From positions 558,001 to 622,000 of the forward strand of contig NW_027490259.1 in the NCBI RefSeq assembly GCF_050948175.1: DNA of 64,000 bases, in the 5' to 3' direction. The translations under genes and the position numbers were made by a program. Position 1 is the stretch's first letter, and every line of letters starts with the position of its first letter. The notes under the pieces were generated by a model. It was not told the DNA's origin and made no database searches. It saw nothing but the letters and a program-made list of their open reading frames with translations. Source of the stretch: Xylocopa sonorina (lineage: Eukaryota; Arthropoda; Insecta; Hymenoptera; Apidae). Positions 1 to 11,609 of the stretch are shown here, piece after piece.

Positions 1-2083
1 AGATGTCTACATAGCGAAGCAATGGAGTTCTAATGCGTCTTAAAATGCGATATCGCATCGCATTTCTATATTTCATGACAAGATATAATATTCATTGCGA
101 AGTGTCATGTATACCTCGATTTCACTTCACAAGAATGTAAATGCGACACTTCCTTGCTAGGAAATATTGTTAGCAGATGTCTACGAATCACAGCAATAGA
201 GTACTAATGCTTCTTAAAACGAGATGTCGTATTTAATTTCTATGTTTCGTAATAAGATATAATATTCATTGTGTAATGTTATGTATACCTCGTACTCACT
301 TCAAATGAATGTAAATGCGACACTTCCATGCTAGGAAATAGCGTTTGCAGATGTCTACGTATATTAGCAATAGAGTTCTAATGCTTCTCAAAACGCGATA
401 TAGCTCCTCATTCCTATGTTTCATGATAAGATATAATATTCATTGCGAAGTGTCATGTATATCTCGTATTCACTTCAAATGAATGTAAATGCGACAATTC
501 CATGCTAGGAAATAGCGTTTGCAGATGTCTACGTATCGTAGCAATAGAGTTCTAATGCTTCTCAAAACGCGATGTAGCACCTCATTCCTATGTTTCATGA
601 TAAGATATAATATTCATTGTGGAGTGTTATGTATACCTCGTATTCACTTCAAATGAATGTAAATGCGATACTTCCATGCTAGGAAATAGCGTTTGCAGAT
701 GTCTACGTATCGTAGCAATAGAGTACTAATGCTTCTTAAAACGAGATATCGCATCTCATTTCTATGTTTCATGATCAGATATAATATTAATCGCGAAGTG
801 TCATGTATACCTCGTATTCACTTCAAAAGGATGTAAATGCGACACTTCCTTGCTAGGAAATAGCGTTTCCAGGTGACTACGTGTCCAAACAATAGAGTTC
901 TAATGATTCTTAAAATGCGATATCGCATCTCACTTCTATGTTTCATGATAAGATATAATATTCATTGCGAAGTGTCATGTGTACCTCGTGTTCACTTCAA
1001 AAGAATGTAAATGCGTCATTTCCATGCTAGGAAATAGCGTTTGCAGATATCTACATATCGTAGCAATAGATTTCTACTGCTTCTTAGAACGAGATGTCGC
1101 ATTTCATTTCTATGTTTCGTGATAAGATATAATATTCATTGCGAAGTGTCATGTATACCTCGATTTCACTTCACAAGAATGTAAATGCGACACTTCCTTG
1201 CTAGGAAATATTGTTTGCAGGTGTCTACGTATCACAGCAATAGAGTACCAATGCTTCTTAAAACGAGATGTCGTATTTCATTTCTATGTTTCGTAATAAG
1301 ATATAATATTCATTGTGTAATGTTATGTATACCACGTATTCACTTCAGTGGAATGTAAGTGCGAAATTTCCTTGCTAGGAAGTGGAGTTTGCAGAGGTAT
1401 ACGTATATTAGCAATAGAGATCTAATGCTTCTCAGAACGCGAAAAAACACCTCATTCCTATGTTTCATGATAAGATATAATATTCATTGCAATTTGTTGT
1501 GCATACCACGTGTGCACTTCAAAAAATGTAACTGCCACACTTCCTTGCTAGAAAAGGCGTTTCCAGATGTCTACGTATCGACGCAATAGAGTTCTAGTGC
1601 TTCTTCAAGCGCGGTATCGCATCTCATTTCCATGTTACATGATAAGATATAATATTCATTTGGAAGTGTTATGTATACCTCGTCGACACTTCAAAGGAAT
1701 GTAAACGCCACACTTCCTTGCTATTAAATGCGGATCCAGATGTCTACATAGCGAAGCAATGGAGTTCTAATGCGTCTTAAAATGCGATATCGCATCGCAG
1801 TTCTATATTTCATGACAAAATATAATATTCATTGCGAAGTGTTATGTTTTCCTTGTCTACACTTCAAATAAATGTAAATGCGCCACTTCCTTCCTAGGAA
1901 ATAGCGTTTGCAGATGTCTACGTTTCGTAGCAATAGAGATCTAACGCTTCTTAAAACGAGATGCCGCATTCCATTTCTATGTTTCGTGATAAGATATAAT
2001 ATTCATTGTGGAGTGTTATGTATACCTCGTATTCACTTCACAAGAATGTAAATGCGACACTTCCATGCTAGGAAGTAGCGTTT

Positions 2084-2257
2084 GCAGATGTCTACGTATC
2101 GTAGCAATAGGGTTCTAATGCTTCTTAAAACGCGATATCGCATCTCACTTCTATGTTTCATGATAAGATATAATATTCATTGCGAAGTGTCATGTATACC
2201 TCGTATTCACTTCAAAAGAATGTAAATGCGACACTTCCATGCTAGGAAATAGCGTTT
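2084..2257 (+). repeat. Representative 174-bp satellite monomer
   Basis: This copy is close to the majority sequence and serves as a reference for phase, with base 1 at the g of gcagatgtct. Landmarks in order are tacgta (about base 10), an agcaatag block (20), the palindrome gcgatatcgc (49-58), ctatgtttcatga (68-80), gatataatattc (84-95), gaagtg (101-106), gtatac (111-116), cacttc (125-130), a second cacttc (149-154) and gctaggaaatagcg (158-171). It contains about nine CpG dinucleotides. All six reading frames carry stops, and because 174 is a multiple of three those stops recur in the same frame in every exact-length copy. Confidence 0.95.
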
Positions 2258-5200
2258 CCAGATGACTACGTGTCGAAACAATAGAGTTATAATGGTTCTT
2301 AAAATGCCATATAGCATCTCACTTCTATGTTTCATGATAATATGTAATAATTATTGCGAAGTGTCATGTATACCTCGTATTCACTTCAACAGAATGTAAA
2401 TGCGGCACTTCCATGCTAGGAAGTAGCGTTTGCAGATGTCTACGTATCGTAGCAATAGGGTTCTAATGCTTCTTAAAACGCGATATCGCATCTCACTTCT
2501 ATGTTTCGAGATAAGATATAATATTCATTGCGAAGTGTCATGTATATCTCGTATTCACTTCAAAAGAATGTAAATGCGACACTTCCGCGCTAGGAAATAG
2601 CGTTTGCAGATGTCTACGTATCGCAGCAATAGAGTTTTAATGCTTCTTAAAACGCGATATCGCATCTCACTGCTATGTTTCATGAGAAGATATAATATTC
2701 ATTGCGAAGTGTCATGCATATCTCGTATTCACTCCAAAAGAATGTAAATGCGACTCTTCCATGCTAGGAAATAGCGTTTGCAGATGTCTACGTATCGCAG
2801 CAATAGAGTTCTGATGCTTCCTAAAACGCAAAATCGCATCTCTCTTCTATGTTTCATGATAAGGTATAATATTCATTGCGAAGTGTCATGTATACCTCGT
2901 ATTCACTTCAAAAGAATGTAAATGCGACTCTTCCATGCTAGGAAATAGCGTTTGCAGATGTCTACGTATATCAGCAATAGAGTTCTAATGCTTCTCAAAA
3001 CGCGATATAGCACCTCATTCCTATGTTTCATGATAAGATATAACATTCATTGCGAAGTGTCATGTATATCTCGTATTCACTTCAAAAGAATGTAAATGCG
3101 ACACTTCATTGCTAGGAAATATTGTTTGCAGATGTCTACGTATCACAGCAATAGAGTACAGATGCTCCTTAAAACGAGATGTCGCATTTCATTTCTATGT
3201 TTCGTGATAAGATATAATATTCATTTTGGAGTGCTATGTATACCTCGTATTCACTTCAAAAGAATGTAAATGCGACACTTCCATGCTAGGAAATATTGTT
3301 TGCAGATGTCTACGTATCGTAGCAATAGAGTTCCAATGCTCCTTAAAACGCGATATCGCATCTCACTGCTATGTTTCATGATAAGATGTAATATTCATTA
3401 TGCAGTGTTATGTATACCTCGTATTCACTTTAAAAGAATGTAAATGAGACACTTCCATGCTAGGAAGTAGCGTTTGCAGATGTCTACGTATCGTAGCAAT
3501 AGAGTTCTAATGCTTCCTAAAACGAGATGTCGCATTTCATTTCTATGTTTCGTGATAAGATATAATATTCATTGTGGAGTGTTATGTATACCTCGTATTC
3601 GCTTCAAAAGAATGTAAATGCGACACTTCCTTGGTAGGAAATATTGTTTGCAGATGTCTACGTATCGTAAAAATAGAGTTCTAGTGCTTCTTAAAACGCG
3701 ATATCGCATCTCACTTCTATGTTTCATGATAAGATACATTATTCATTGCGAAGTGTCATGTATACCTCGTATTCACTTCAAAAGAATGTAAATGCGACAC
3801 TTCCATGCTAGGAAATAGCGTTTGCAGATGTCTACGTATCGTAGCAATAGAGTTCTAATGCTACTTAAAACGTGATGTCGTATTTCATTTCTATGTTTCG
3901 TGATAAGATATAATATTCATTGTGGATTGTTATGTATACCTCGTATTGACTTCAAAAGAATGTAAATGCGACCCTTCCATGCTAGGAAATAGCCTTTGCA
4001 GATGTCTACGCATCGTAGCAATAGAGTTCTAATGCTTCCTAAACCGCGATATCGCATCTCACTTCTATGTTTCATGATAAGATATAGCATCCATTGCGAA
4101 GTGTCATGCATACCTCGTACTCACATCACAAGAATGTAAATGCGACACTTCCATGCTAGGAAATAGCGTTTGCAGATGTCTACGTATCGTAGCAATGGAG
4201 TTCTAATGCTTCTTAAAGGAGATGTCGCATCTCACTGCTATGTTTCATTATAAGATATAATATTTATTATGGAGTGTTATGTATACCTCGTATTCACTTC
4301 ATAAGAATGTAAATGCGACCCTTCCATGCTAGGAAATAGCGTTTGCAGATGTCTACGTATCGTAGCAACAGAGTTCTAATGCTTCCTAGAACGCGATATC
4401 GCATCTCACTTCTATGTTTCACGATAAGATATAATATTCAATGCGAAGTGTCATGTATACGTCGTATTCACTTCAAAAGAATGTAAATGCGACACTTGCA
4501 TGCTAGGAAATAGCGTTTGCAGATGTCTACGTACCGTAGCAATAGAGTTCTATTGCTTCTTAAAACGCGATATCGCATCTCACTTCTATGTTTCATGATA
4601 AGATATAATATTTATTGCGAAGTGTCATGTATACCTCGTATTCACTTCAAAAGAATGTAAATGCGACACTTCCTTTCAAGGAAATAGCGTTTCCAGATGT
4701 CTACGTATCGAAGCAATAGAGTTCTAATGCTTCTTAAATAGCGATATCGCATCCCATTTCTATGTTTCATGATAAGATATAATATTCATTGCGAGGTGTC
4801 ATGTATATCTCGTATTCACATAAGAAGAATGTAAAAACGACACTTTTATGCTAGGAAATAGCGTTTGCAGATGTCTACGTATCGTAGCAATAGAGTTCTA
4901 ATGCTTCTTAATACGAGATGTCGCATCTCATTTCTATGTTTCATGATAAGATATAATATTCAGTGCGAAGTGTTATGTATACCTCGTATTATCTTCAAAA
5001 GAATGTAAATGCGGCACTTCCATGCTAGGAAATAACATTTGCAGATGTCTACGTATCATAGCAATAGAGTTTTAATGCTACTTAAAACGAGATGTCGCAT
5101 TTCATTTCTATGTTTCGTGATAAGATACAATATTCATTGTGGAGTGTTATGTATACCTCGTATTCACTTCAAAAGAATGTAAATGCGACACTTCCATGCT

Positions 5201-6956
5201 AGGAAATAGCGTTTGCAGATGCCTACGTATCGTAGCAAAAGAGTTCTAATGCTACTAATAAAGGGAGTTGTCGCATTTCATTTCTATGTTTCGAGATAAG
5301 ATATAATATTCATTGCGAAGTGTTATGTATACCGCGTATTCACTTCAAAGGAATGTAAATGCGACACTTTCTTGCTAGGAAATAACGTTTGCAGATGTCT
5401 ACGCATGGTAGCAATAGAGTTCTAATGCTTCCTAAAATGCGATATCGCATCTCACATCTATGTTTCATGATAAGATATAGTATCCATTGCGAAGTGTCAT
5501 GTATATCTCGTATTCACTTCAAAAGAATGTAAATGCGAAACTTCCATGCTAGGAAATAGCCTTTGCAGATGTCTACGCATCGTAGCGATAGAGTTTTAAT
5601 GCTACTTAAAACGAGATGTCGCATTTCATTTCTATGTTTCGTGATAAGATACAATATTCATTGTGGAGTGTTATGTATACCTCGTATTCACATCAAAAGA
5701 ATGTAAATGCGACACTTCCTTGCTAGGAAATAACATTTGCAGATGTCTACGTATCGCAGCAATAGAGTTCCAATGCTTCCTAAAACGCGATATCGCATCT
5801 CTCTTCTATGTTTCATGATAAGGTACAATATTCATAGCGAAGTGTCATGTATACCTCGTATTCACTTCAAAAGAATGTAAATGCGACACTTCCATGCTAG
5901 GAAATAGCGTTTGCAGATGTCTACGTATCGCAGCAATAGAGATCCAATGCTTCCTAAAACGCGATATCGCATCTCTCTTCTATGTTTCATGATAAGGTAT
6001 AATATTCATTGCGAAGCGTCATGTATACCTCGTATTCACTTCAAATGAATGTAAATGCGACACTTCCATGCTAGGAAATAGCGTTTGCAGATGTCTTCGT
6101 ATCGTAGCAATAGAGATCTAATGCTTCTTAAAACGCGATATCGCATCTCACTGCTATGTTTCATGAGAAGATATAATATTCATTATGGAGTGTTATGTAT
6201 ACCTCGTACTCACTTCAAAAGAATGTAAATGCGACCCTTCCATACTAGGAAATAGCGTTTGCAGATGTCTACGTATCGTAGCAATAGAGTTCTAATGCTT
6301 CTTAAAACGCGAAATCGCATCTCACTGCTATGTTTCATGAGAAGATATAATATTCATTGCGAAGTGTCATGTATATCTCGTATTCACATCAAAAGAATGT
6401 AAATGCGACACTTCCATGCTAGGAAATAGCGTTTGCAGATGTCTACGTATCACAGCAATAGAGTACTAATGCTTCTTAAAACGAGATGTCGTATTTCATT
6501 TCTATGTTTTGTAATAAGATATAATATTCATTGTGTAATGTTATGTATACCTCGTATTCACTTCAGTGGAATGTAAGTGCGAAATTTCCTGGCTAGGAAA
6601 TAGAGTTTGCAGATGTCTACGTATATAGGCAATAGAGTTCTAATGCTTCTCAAAACTCGATATAGCACCTCATTCCTATGTTTCATGATAAGATATAATA
6701 TTAATTGCGAAGTGTCATGTATACCTCGTATTCACTTCAAAAGAACGTAAATAAGACACTTCCATGCTAGGAAATAGCGTTTGCAGATGTCTACGTATCG
6801 TAGCAATAGAGCTCTAATGCTTCTCAAAACGCGATATAGCACCTCATTCCTATGTTTCATGATAAGATATAATATTCATTGCGAAGTGTCATGTATACCT
6901 CGTATTCACTTCAAAAGAATGTAAATGCGACACTTCCATGCTAGGAAATAGCATTT

Positions 6957-7304
6957 GCAGATGTCTACGTATCGTAGCAATAGAGTTCTAATGCTTCTCA
7001 AAACGAGATGTCGCATCTCATTTCTATGTTTCATGATCAGATATAATATTCATTGCGAAGTGTCATGTACACCTCGTATTCACTTCAAAAGGATGTAAAT
7101 ACGACACTTCCTTGCTAGGAAATAGCGTTTCCAGATGACTACGTTTCGAAACAATAGAGTTCTAATGATTCTTAAAATGCCATATCGCATCTCACTTCTA
7201 TGTTTCATGATAAGATATAATATTCATTGCGAAGTGTCATGTATATCTCGTCTTCACTTCAAACGAATGTAAATTCGACACTTCCATGCTAGGAAATAGC
7301 GTTT
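6957..7304. repeat. Linked monomer pair (gatcag type followed by gattctt type)
   Basis: The first monomer carries gatcagatata in place of gataagatata and ends in gtttccag instead of gtttgcag. The next begins ccagatgacta, has gaaacaatag in place of gtagcaatag, gattctta in place of gcttctta, and tgccatatcgc in place of the palindrome. The second type recurs near 870, 2258, 7828, 9041, 26610, 37226, 39149, 42793, 43315 and, changed, 46619. It usually follows a gatcag or aaggatg monomer. The pair therefore seems to be copied as a unit. It is abundant in the left and middle zones and rare in the 10-26 kb core. Confidence 0.75.
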
Positions 7305-9124
7305 GCAGATGTCTACGTATCGTAGCAATAGAGTTCTAATGCTTCTTAAAACGCGATATCGCATCTCACTGCTATGTTTCATGAGAAGATATAATATTCA
7401 TTGCGAAGTGTCATGTATATCTCGTATTCACATCAAAAGAATGTAAATGCGACACTTCCATGCTAGGAAATAGCGTTTGCAGATGTCTACGTATCGCAGC
7501 AATAGAGTTCCAATGCTTCCTAATACGCGACATCGCATCACTCTTCTATGTTTCATGATAAGGTGTAATATTCATTACGAAGTGTCATGTATACCTCGTA
7601 TTCACTTCAAATGAATGTAAATGCGACCCTTCCATCCTAGGAAATAGCGTTTGCAGATGTCTACGTATCGTAGCAATAGAGTTCTAGTGCTTCTTAGAAC
7701 GCGATATCGCATCTCATTTCTATGTTTCATGATCAGATATAATATTCATTGCGAAGTGTCATGTATACCTCGTATTCACTTCAAGATGATGTAAATGCGA
7801 CACTTCCTTGCCAGGAAATAGCGTTTCCAGATGACTACGTGTCGAAACAATAGAGTTAAAATGATTCTTAAAATGCCATATCGCATCTCACTTCTATGTT
7901 TCATGATAAGATATAATATTCATTGCGAAGTGTCATGTATATCTCGTCTTCACTTCAAACGAATGTAAATGCGACACATCCATGCTAGGAAATAGCGTTT
8001 GCAGATGTCTACGTATCGTAGCAATAGAGTTCTAATGCTTCTTAAAATGCGATATCGCATCTCACTGCTATGTTTCATGAGAAGATATAATATTCATTGC
8101 GAAGTGTCATGTATATCTCGTATTCACATCAAAAGAATGTAAATGCGACACTTCCATGCTAGGAAATAGCGTTTGCAGATGTCTACGTATCGCAGCAATA
8201 GAGTTCCAATGCTTCCTAATACGCGATATCGCATCACTCTTCTATGTTTCATGATAAGGTATAATATTCATTACGAAGTGTCATGTATACCTCATATTCA
8301 CTTCAAATGAATGTGAATGCGACACTTCCATGCTACGAAATAGCGTTTGCAGATGTCTACGTATCGTAGCAAAAGAGTTCTAATGCTTCTTAAAACGCGA
8401 TATCGCATCTCACTGCTATGTTTCATGATAAGATATAATATTCATTGCGAAGTGTCATGTATACCTCGTATTCACTTCAAAAGAATGTAAATGCGACACT
8501 TCCATGCTAGGAAATAGCGTTTACAGATGTCTACGTATCGTAGCAATAGAGTTCTAATGCTTCTCAAAACGCGATATAGCATCACTCTTCTATGTTTCAT
8601 GAGAAGATATAATATTCATTATGGAGTGTTATGTATACCTCGTACTCACTTCAAAAGAATGTAAGTGCGACCCTTCCATGCTAGGGAATAGCCTTTGCAA
8701 ATGTCTACGTATCGTAGCAATAGAGTTCTAATGCTTCTTAAGACGCGATGTCGCATCTCACTGCTATGTTTCATGAGAAGATATAATATTCATTATGGAG
8801 TGTTATGTATACCTCGTACTCACTTCAAAAGAATATAAATGCGACCCTCCCATCCTAGGAAATAGCGTTTGCAGATGTCTACGTATCGTAGCTATAGAGT
8901 TCTAATGCTTCTTAAAACGAGATGTCGCATCTCATTTCTATGTTTCATGATCAGATATAATATTCATTGCGAAGTGTCATGTATACCTCGTATTCACTTC
9001 AAAAGGATGTAAATAGGACACTTCCTTGCTAGGAAATAGCGTTTCCAGATGACTACGTGTCGAAACAATAGAGTTCTAATGATTCTTAAAATGCCATATC
9101 GCATCTCACTTCTATGTTTCATGA

Positions 9125-10965
9125 TAAGATATAATATTCATTGCGAAGTGTCATGTATATCTCGTATTCACTTCAAACGAATGTAAATGCGACACTTCCA
9201 TGCTAGGAAATAGCGTTTGCAGATGTCTACGTATCGCAGCAATAGAGTTCCAATGCTTCCTAAAACGCGATATCGCATCACTCTTCTATGTTTCATGATA
9301 AGGTATAATATTCATTGCGAAGTGTCATGTATACCTCGATTTCACTTCACAAGAATGTAAATGCGACACTTCCTTGCTAGGAAATATTGTTTGCAGATGT
9401 CTACGTATCACAGCAATGGAGTACTAATGCTTCTTAAAACGAGATGTCGTATTTCATTTCTATGTTTCGTAATAAGATATAATATTCATTGTGTAATGTT
9501 ATGTATACCTCGTATTCACTTCAGTGGATTGTAAGTGCGAAATTTCCTTGCTAGGAAATAGAGTTTGCAGATGTCTACGTATATAGGCAAGAGAGTTCTA
9601 ATGCTTCTCAAAACTCGATATAGCACCTCATTCCTATGTTTCATGATAAGATATAATATTCATTGCAATGTGTCATGTATATCTCGTATACATATCAAAA
9701 GTATGTAAATGCGACACTTCTATGCTAGGAAATAGCGCTTGCAGATGTCTACGTATCGCAGCAATAGAGTTCCAATGCTTCCTAAAACGCGATATCGCAT
9801 CTCTCTTCTATGTTTCATGATAAGGTATAATATTCATTGCGAAGCGTCATGTATACCTCGTATTCACTTCAAATGAATGTAAATGCGACACTTCCATGCT
9901 AGGAAATAGCGTTTGCAGATGTCTACGTGTCGTAGCAATAGAGTTCTAATGCTTCTTAAAACGCGATATCGCATCTCACTGCTATGTTTCATGAGAAGAT
10001 ATAATACTCATTATGGAGTGTTATGTATACCTCGTACTCACTTCAAAAGAATGTAAATGCGCCCCTTCCATCCTAGGAAATAGCGCATGCAGATGTCTAC
10101 GTATCGTAGCAATAGAGTTCTAGTGCTTCTTAGAACGCGATATCGCAACTCACTTCTATGTTTCATGATAAGATATAATATTCATTGCGAAGTGTCATGT
10201 ATACCTCGTATTCACTTCAAAAGAACGTACATAAGACACTTCCATGCTAGGAAATAGCGTTTGCAGATGTCTACGTATCGTAGCAATGGAGCTCTAACGC
10301 TTCTCAAAACGCGATATAGCACCTCATTCCTATGTTTCATGATCAGATATAATATTCATTGCGAAGTGTCATGTATACCTCGTATTCGCTTCAAAAGAAT
10401 GTAAATGCGACACTTCCATGCTAGGAAATAGCGTTTGCAGATGTCTACGTATCGTAGCAATAGAGATCTAATGCTTCTCAAAACGCGATATAGCACCTCA
10501 TTCCTATGTTTCATGATAATATATAATACTCATTGCGAAGTGTCATGTATACCTCGTATTCACTTCAAAAGAATGTAAATGCGACACTTCCATGCTAGGA
10601 AATAGCGTTTGCAGATGTCTACGTATCGCAGCAATAGAGTTCCAATGCTTCCTAAAACGCGATATCGCATCTTTCCACTATGTTTCACGATAAGTTATAA
10701 TATTCATTACGAAGTGCCATGTATACCTCGTATTCGCTTCAAAAGAATGTAAATGCGACACTTCCATGCTAGGAAATAGCGTTTGCAGATGTCTACGTAT
10801 CGTAGCAATAGTGTTCTAATGCTTCTCAAAACGCGATATAGCACCTCATTCCTATGTTTCATGATAAGATATAATACTCATTGCGAAGTGTCATGTATAC
10901 CTCGTATTCACTTCAAAAGAATGTAAATGCGACACTTCCATGCTAGGAAATAGCGTTTGCAGATG
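9125..10965. repeat. Higher-order block P, copy 1 (about 10.5 monomers)
   Basis: This stretch matches 13996-15836 at a constant offset of 4871 bp (28 monomers minus one base). Shared diagnostic changes include gtggattgtaag, ggcaagagag, tgcaatgtgtc, the gcgcatgc variant, gaacgtacataag, attcgcttc and ccactatgtttcacg. Copies differ by scattered substitutions, for example cgccccttcc here against cgacccttcc. Similarity ends where this copy has cgcgttatcgta and the other has a gagatcc monomer. It shows that blocks of ten or more monomers have been copied together. Confidence 0.8.
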
Positions 10966-11609
10966 TCTACGTATCGCAGCAATAGAGTTCCAATGCTTCC
11001 TAAAACGCGTTATCGTATCTCTCTTCTATGTTTCACGATAAGGTATAATATTCATTGCGAAGTGTCATGTATACCTCGTATTCACTTCAAAAGAATGTAA
11101 ATGCGACACTTCCATGCTAGGAAATAGCGTTTGCAGATGTCTACGTATCGTAGCAATAGAGATCTAATGCTTCTCAAAACGCGATATAGCACCTCATTCC
11201 TATGTTTTATGATAAGATATAATATTCATTGCGAAGTGTCATGTATACCTCGTATTCACTTCAAAAGAATGTAAATGCGACACTTCCATGCTAGGAAATA
11301 GCGTTTGCAGATGTCTACGTATCGCAGCAATAGAGATCCAATGCTTCCTAAAACGCGATATCGCATCACTATTCTATGTTTCATGAGAAGATATAATATT
11401 CATTATGGAGTGTTATGTATACCTCGTACTCACTTCAAAAGAATGTAAATGCGACCCTCCCATCCTAGGAAATAGCGTTTGCAGATGTCTACGTATCGTA
11501 GCAATAGAGTTCTAATGCTTCTTAAAACGAGATGTCGCATCTCATTTCTATGTTTCATGATCAGATATAATATTCATTGCGAAGTGTCATGTATACCTCG
11601 TATTCACTT

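Larger units (their letters stand above)
1..9124. repeat. Left zone of mixed, moderately diverged monomers
   Basis: About 52 monomers of several types are interspersed without a clean long-range period by eye. Individual private changes are common, for example the odd units at 1480-1740 (cattgcaatttgttg) and 4660-4700 (ctttcaagg). Some long spacings persist: the unit at the window start shares rare variants with the unit at 1739, ten monomers away. Pairs of diverged types repeat near 7.1, 7.8 and 9.0 kb. Compared with the 9-39 kb core, copies are less alike, suggesting less recent homogenisation. No gene or unique sequence is present. Confidence 0.8.

Noticed and set aside
1359..1589. 76-codon plus-strand open reading frame
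   Set aside because: It lies wholly in satellite monomers, runs over a monomer junction, has no recognisable domain and exists only because these diverged copies lost the usual stops.
3917..4111. 64-codon minus-strand open reading frame as a gene
   Set aside because: It is the satellite's 58-codon periodic frame with two TGA codons mutated. Other copies of the same sequence are closed, so it is not conserved as coding; only the frame property is reported.
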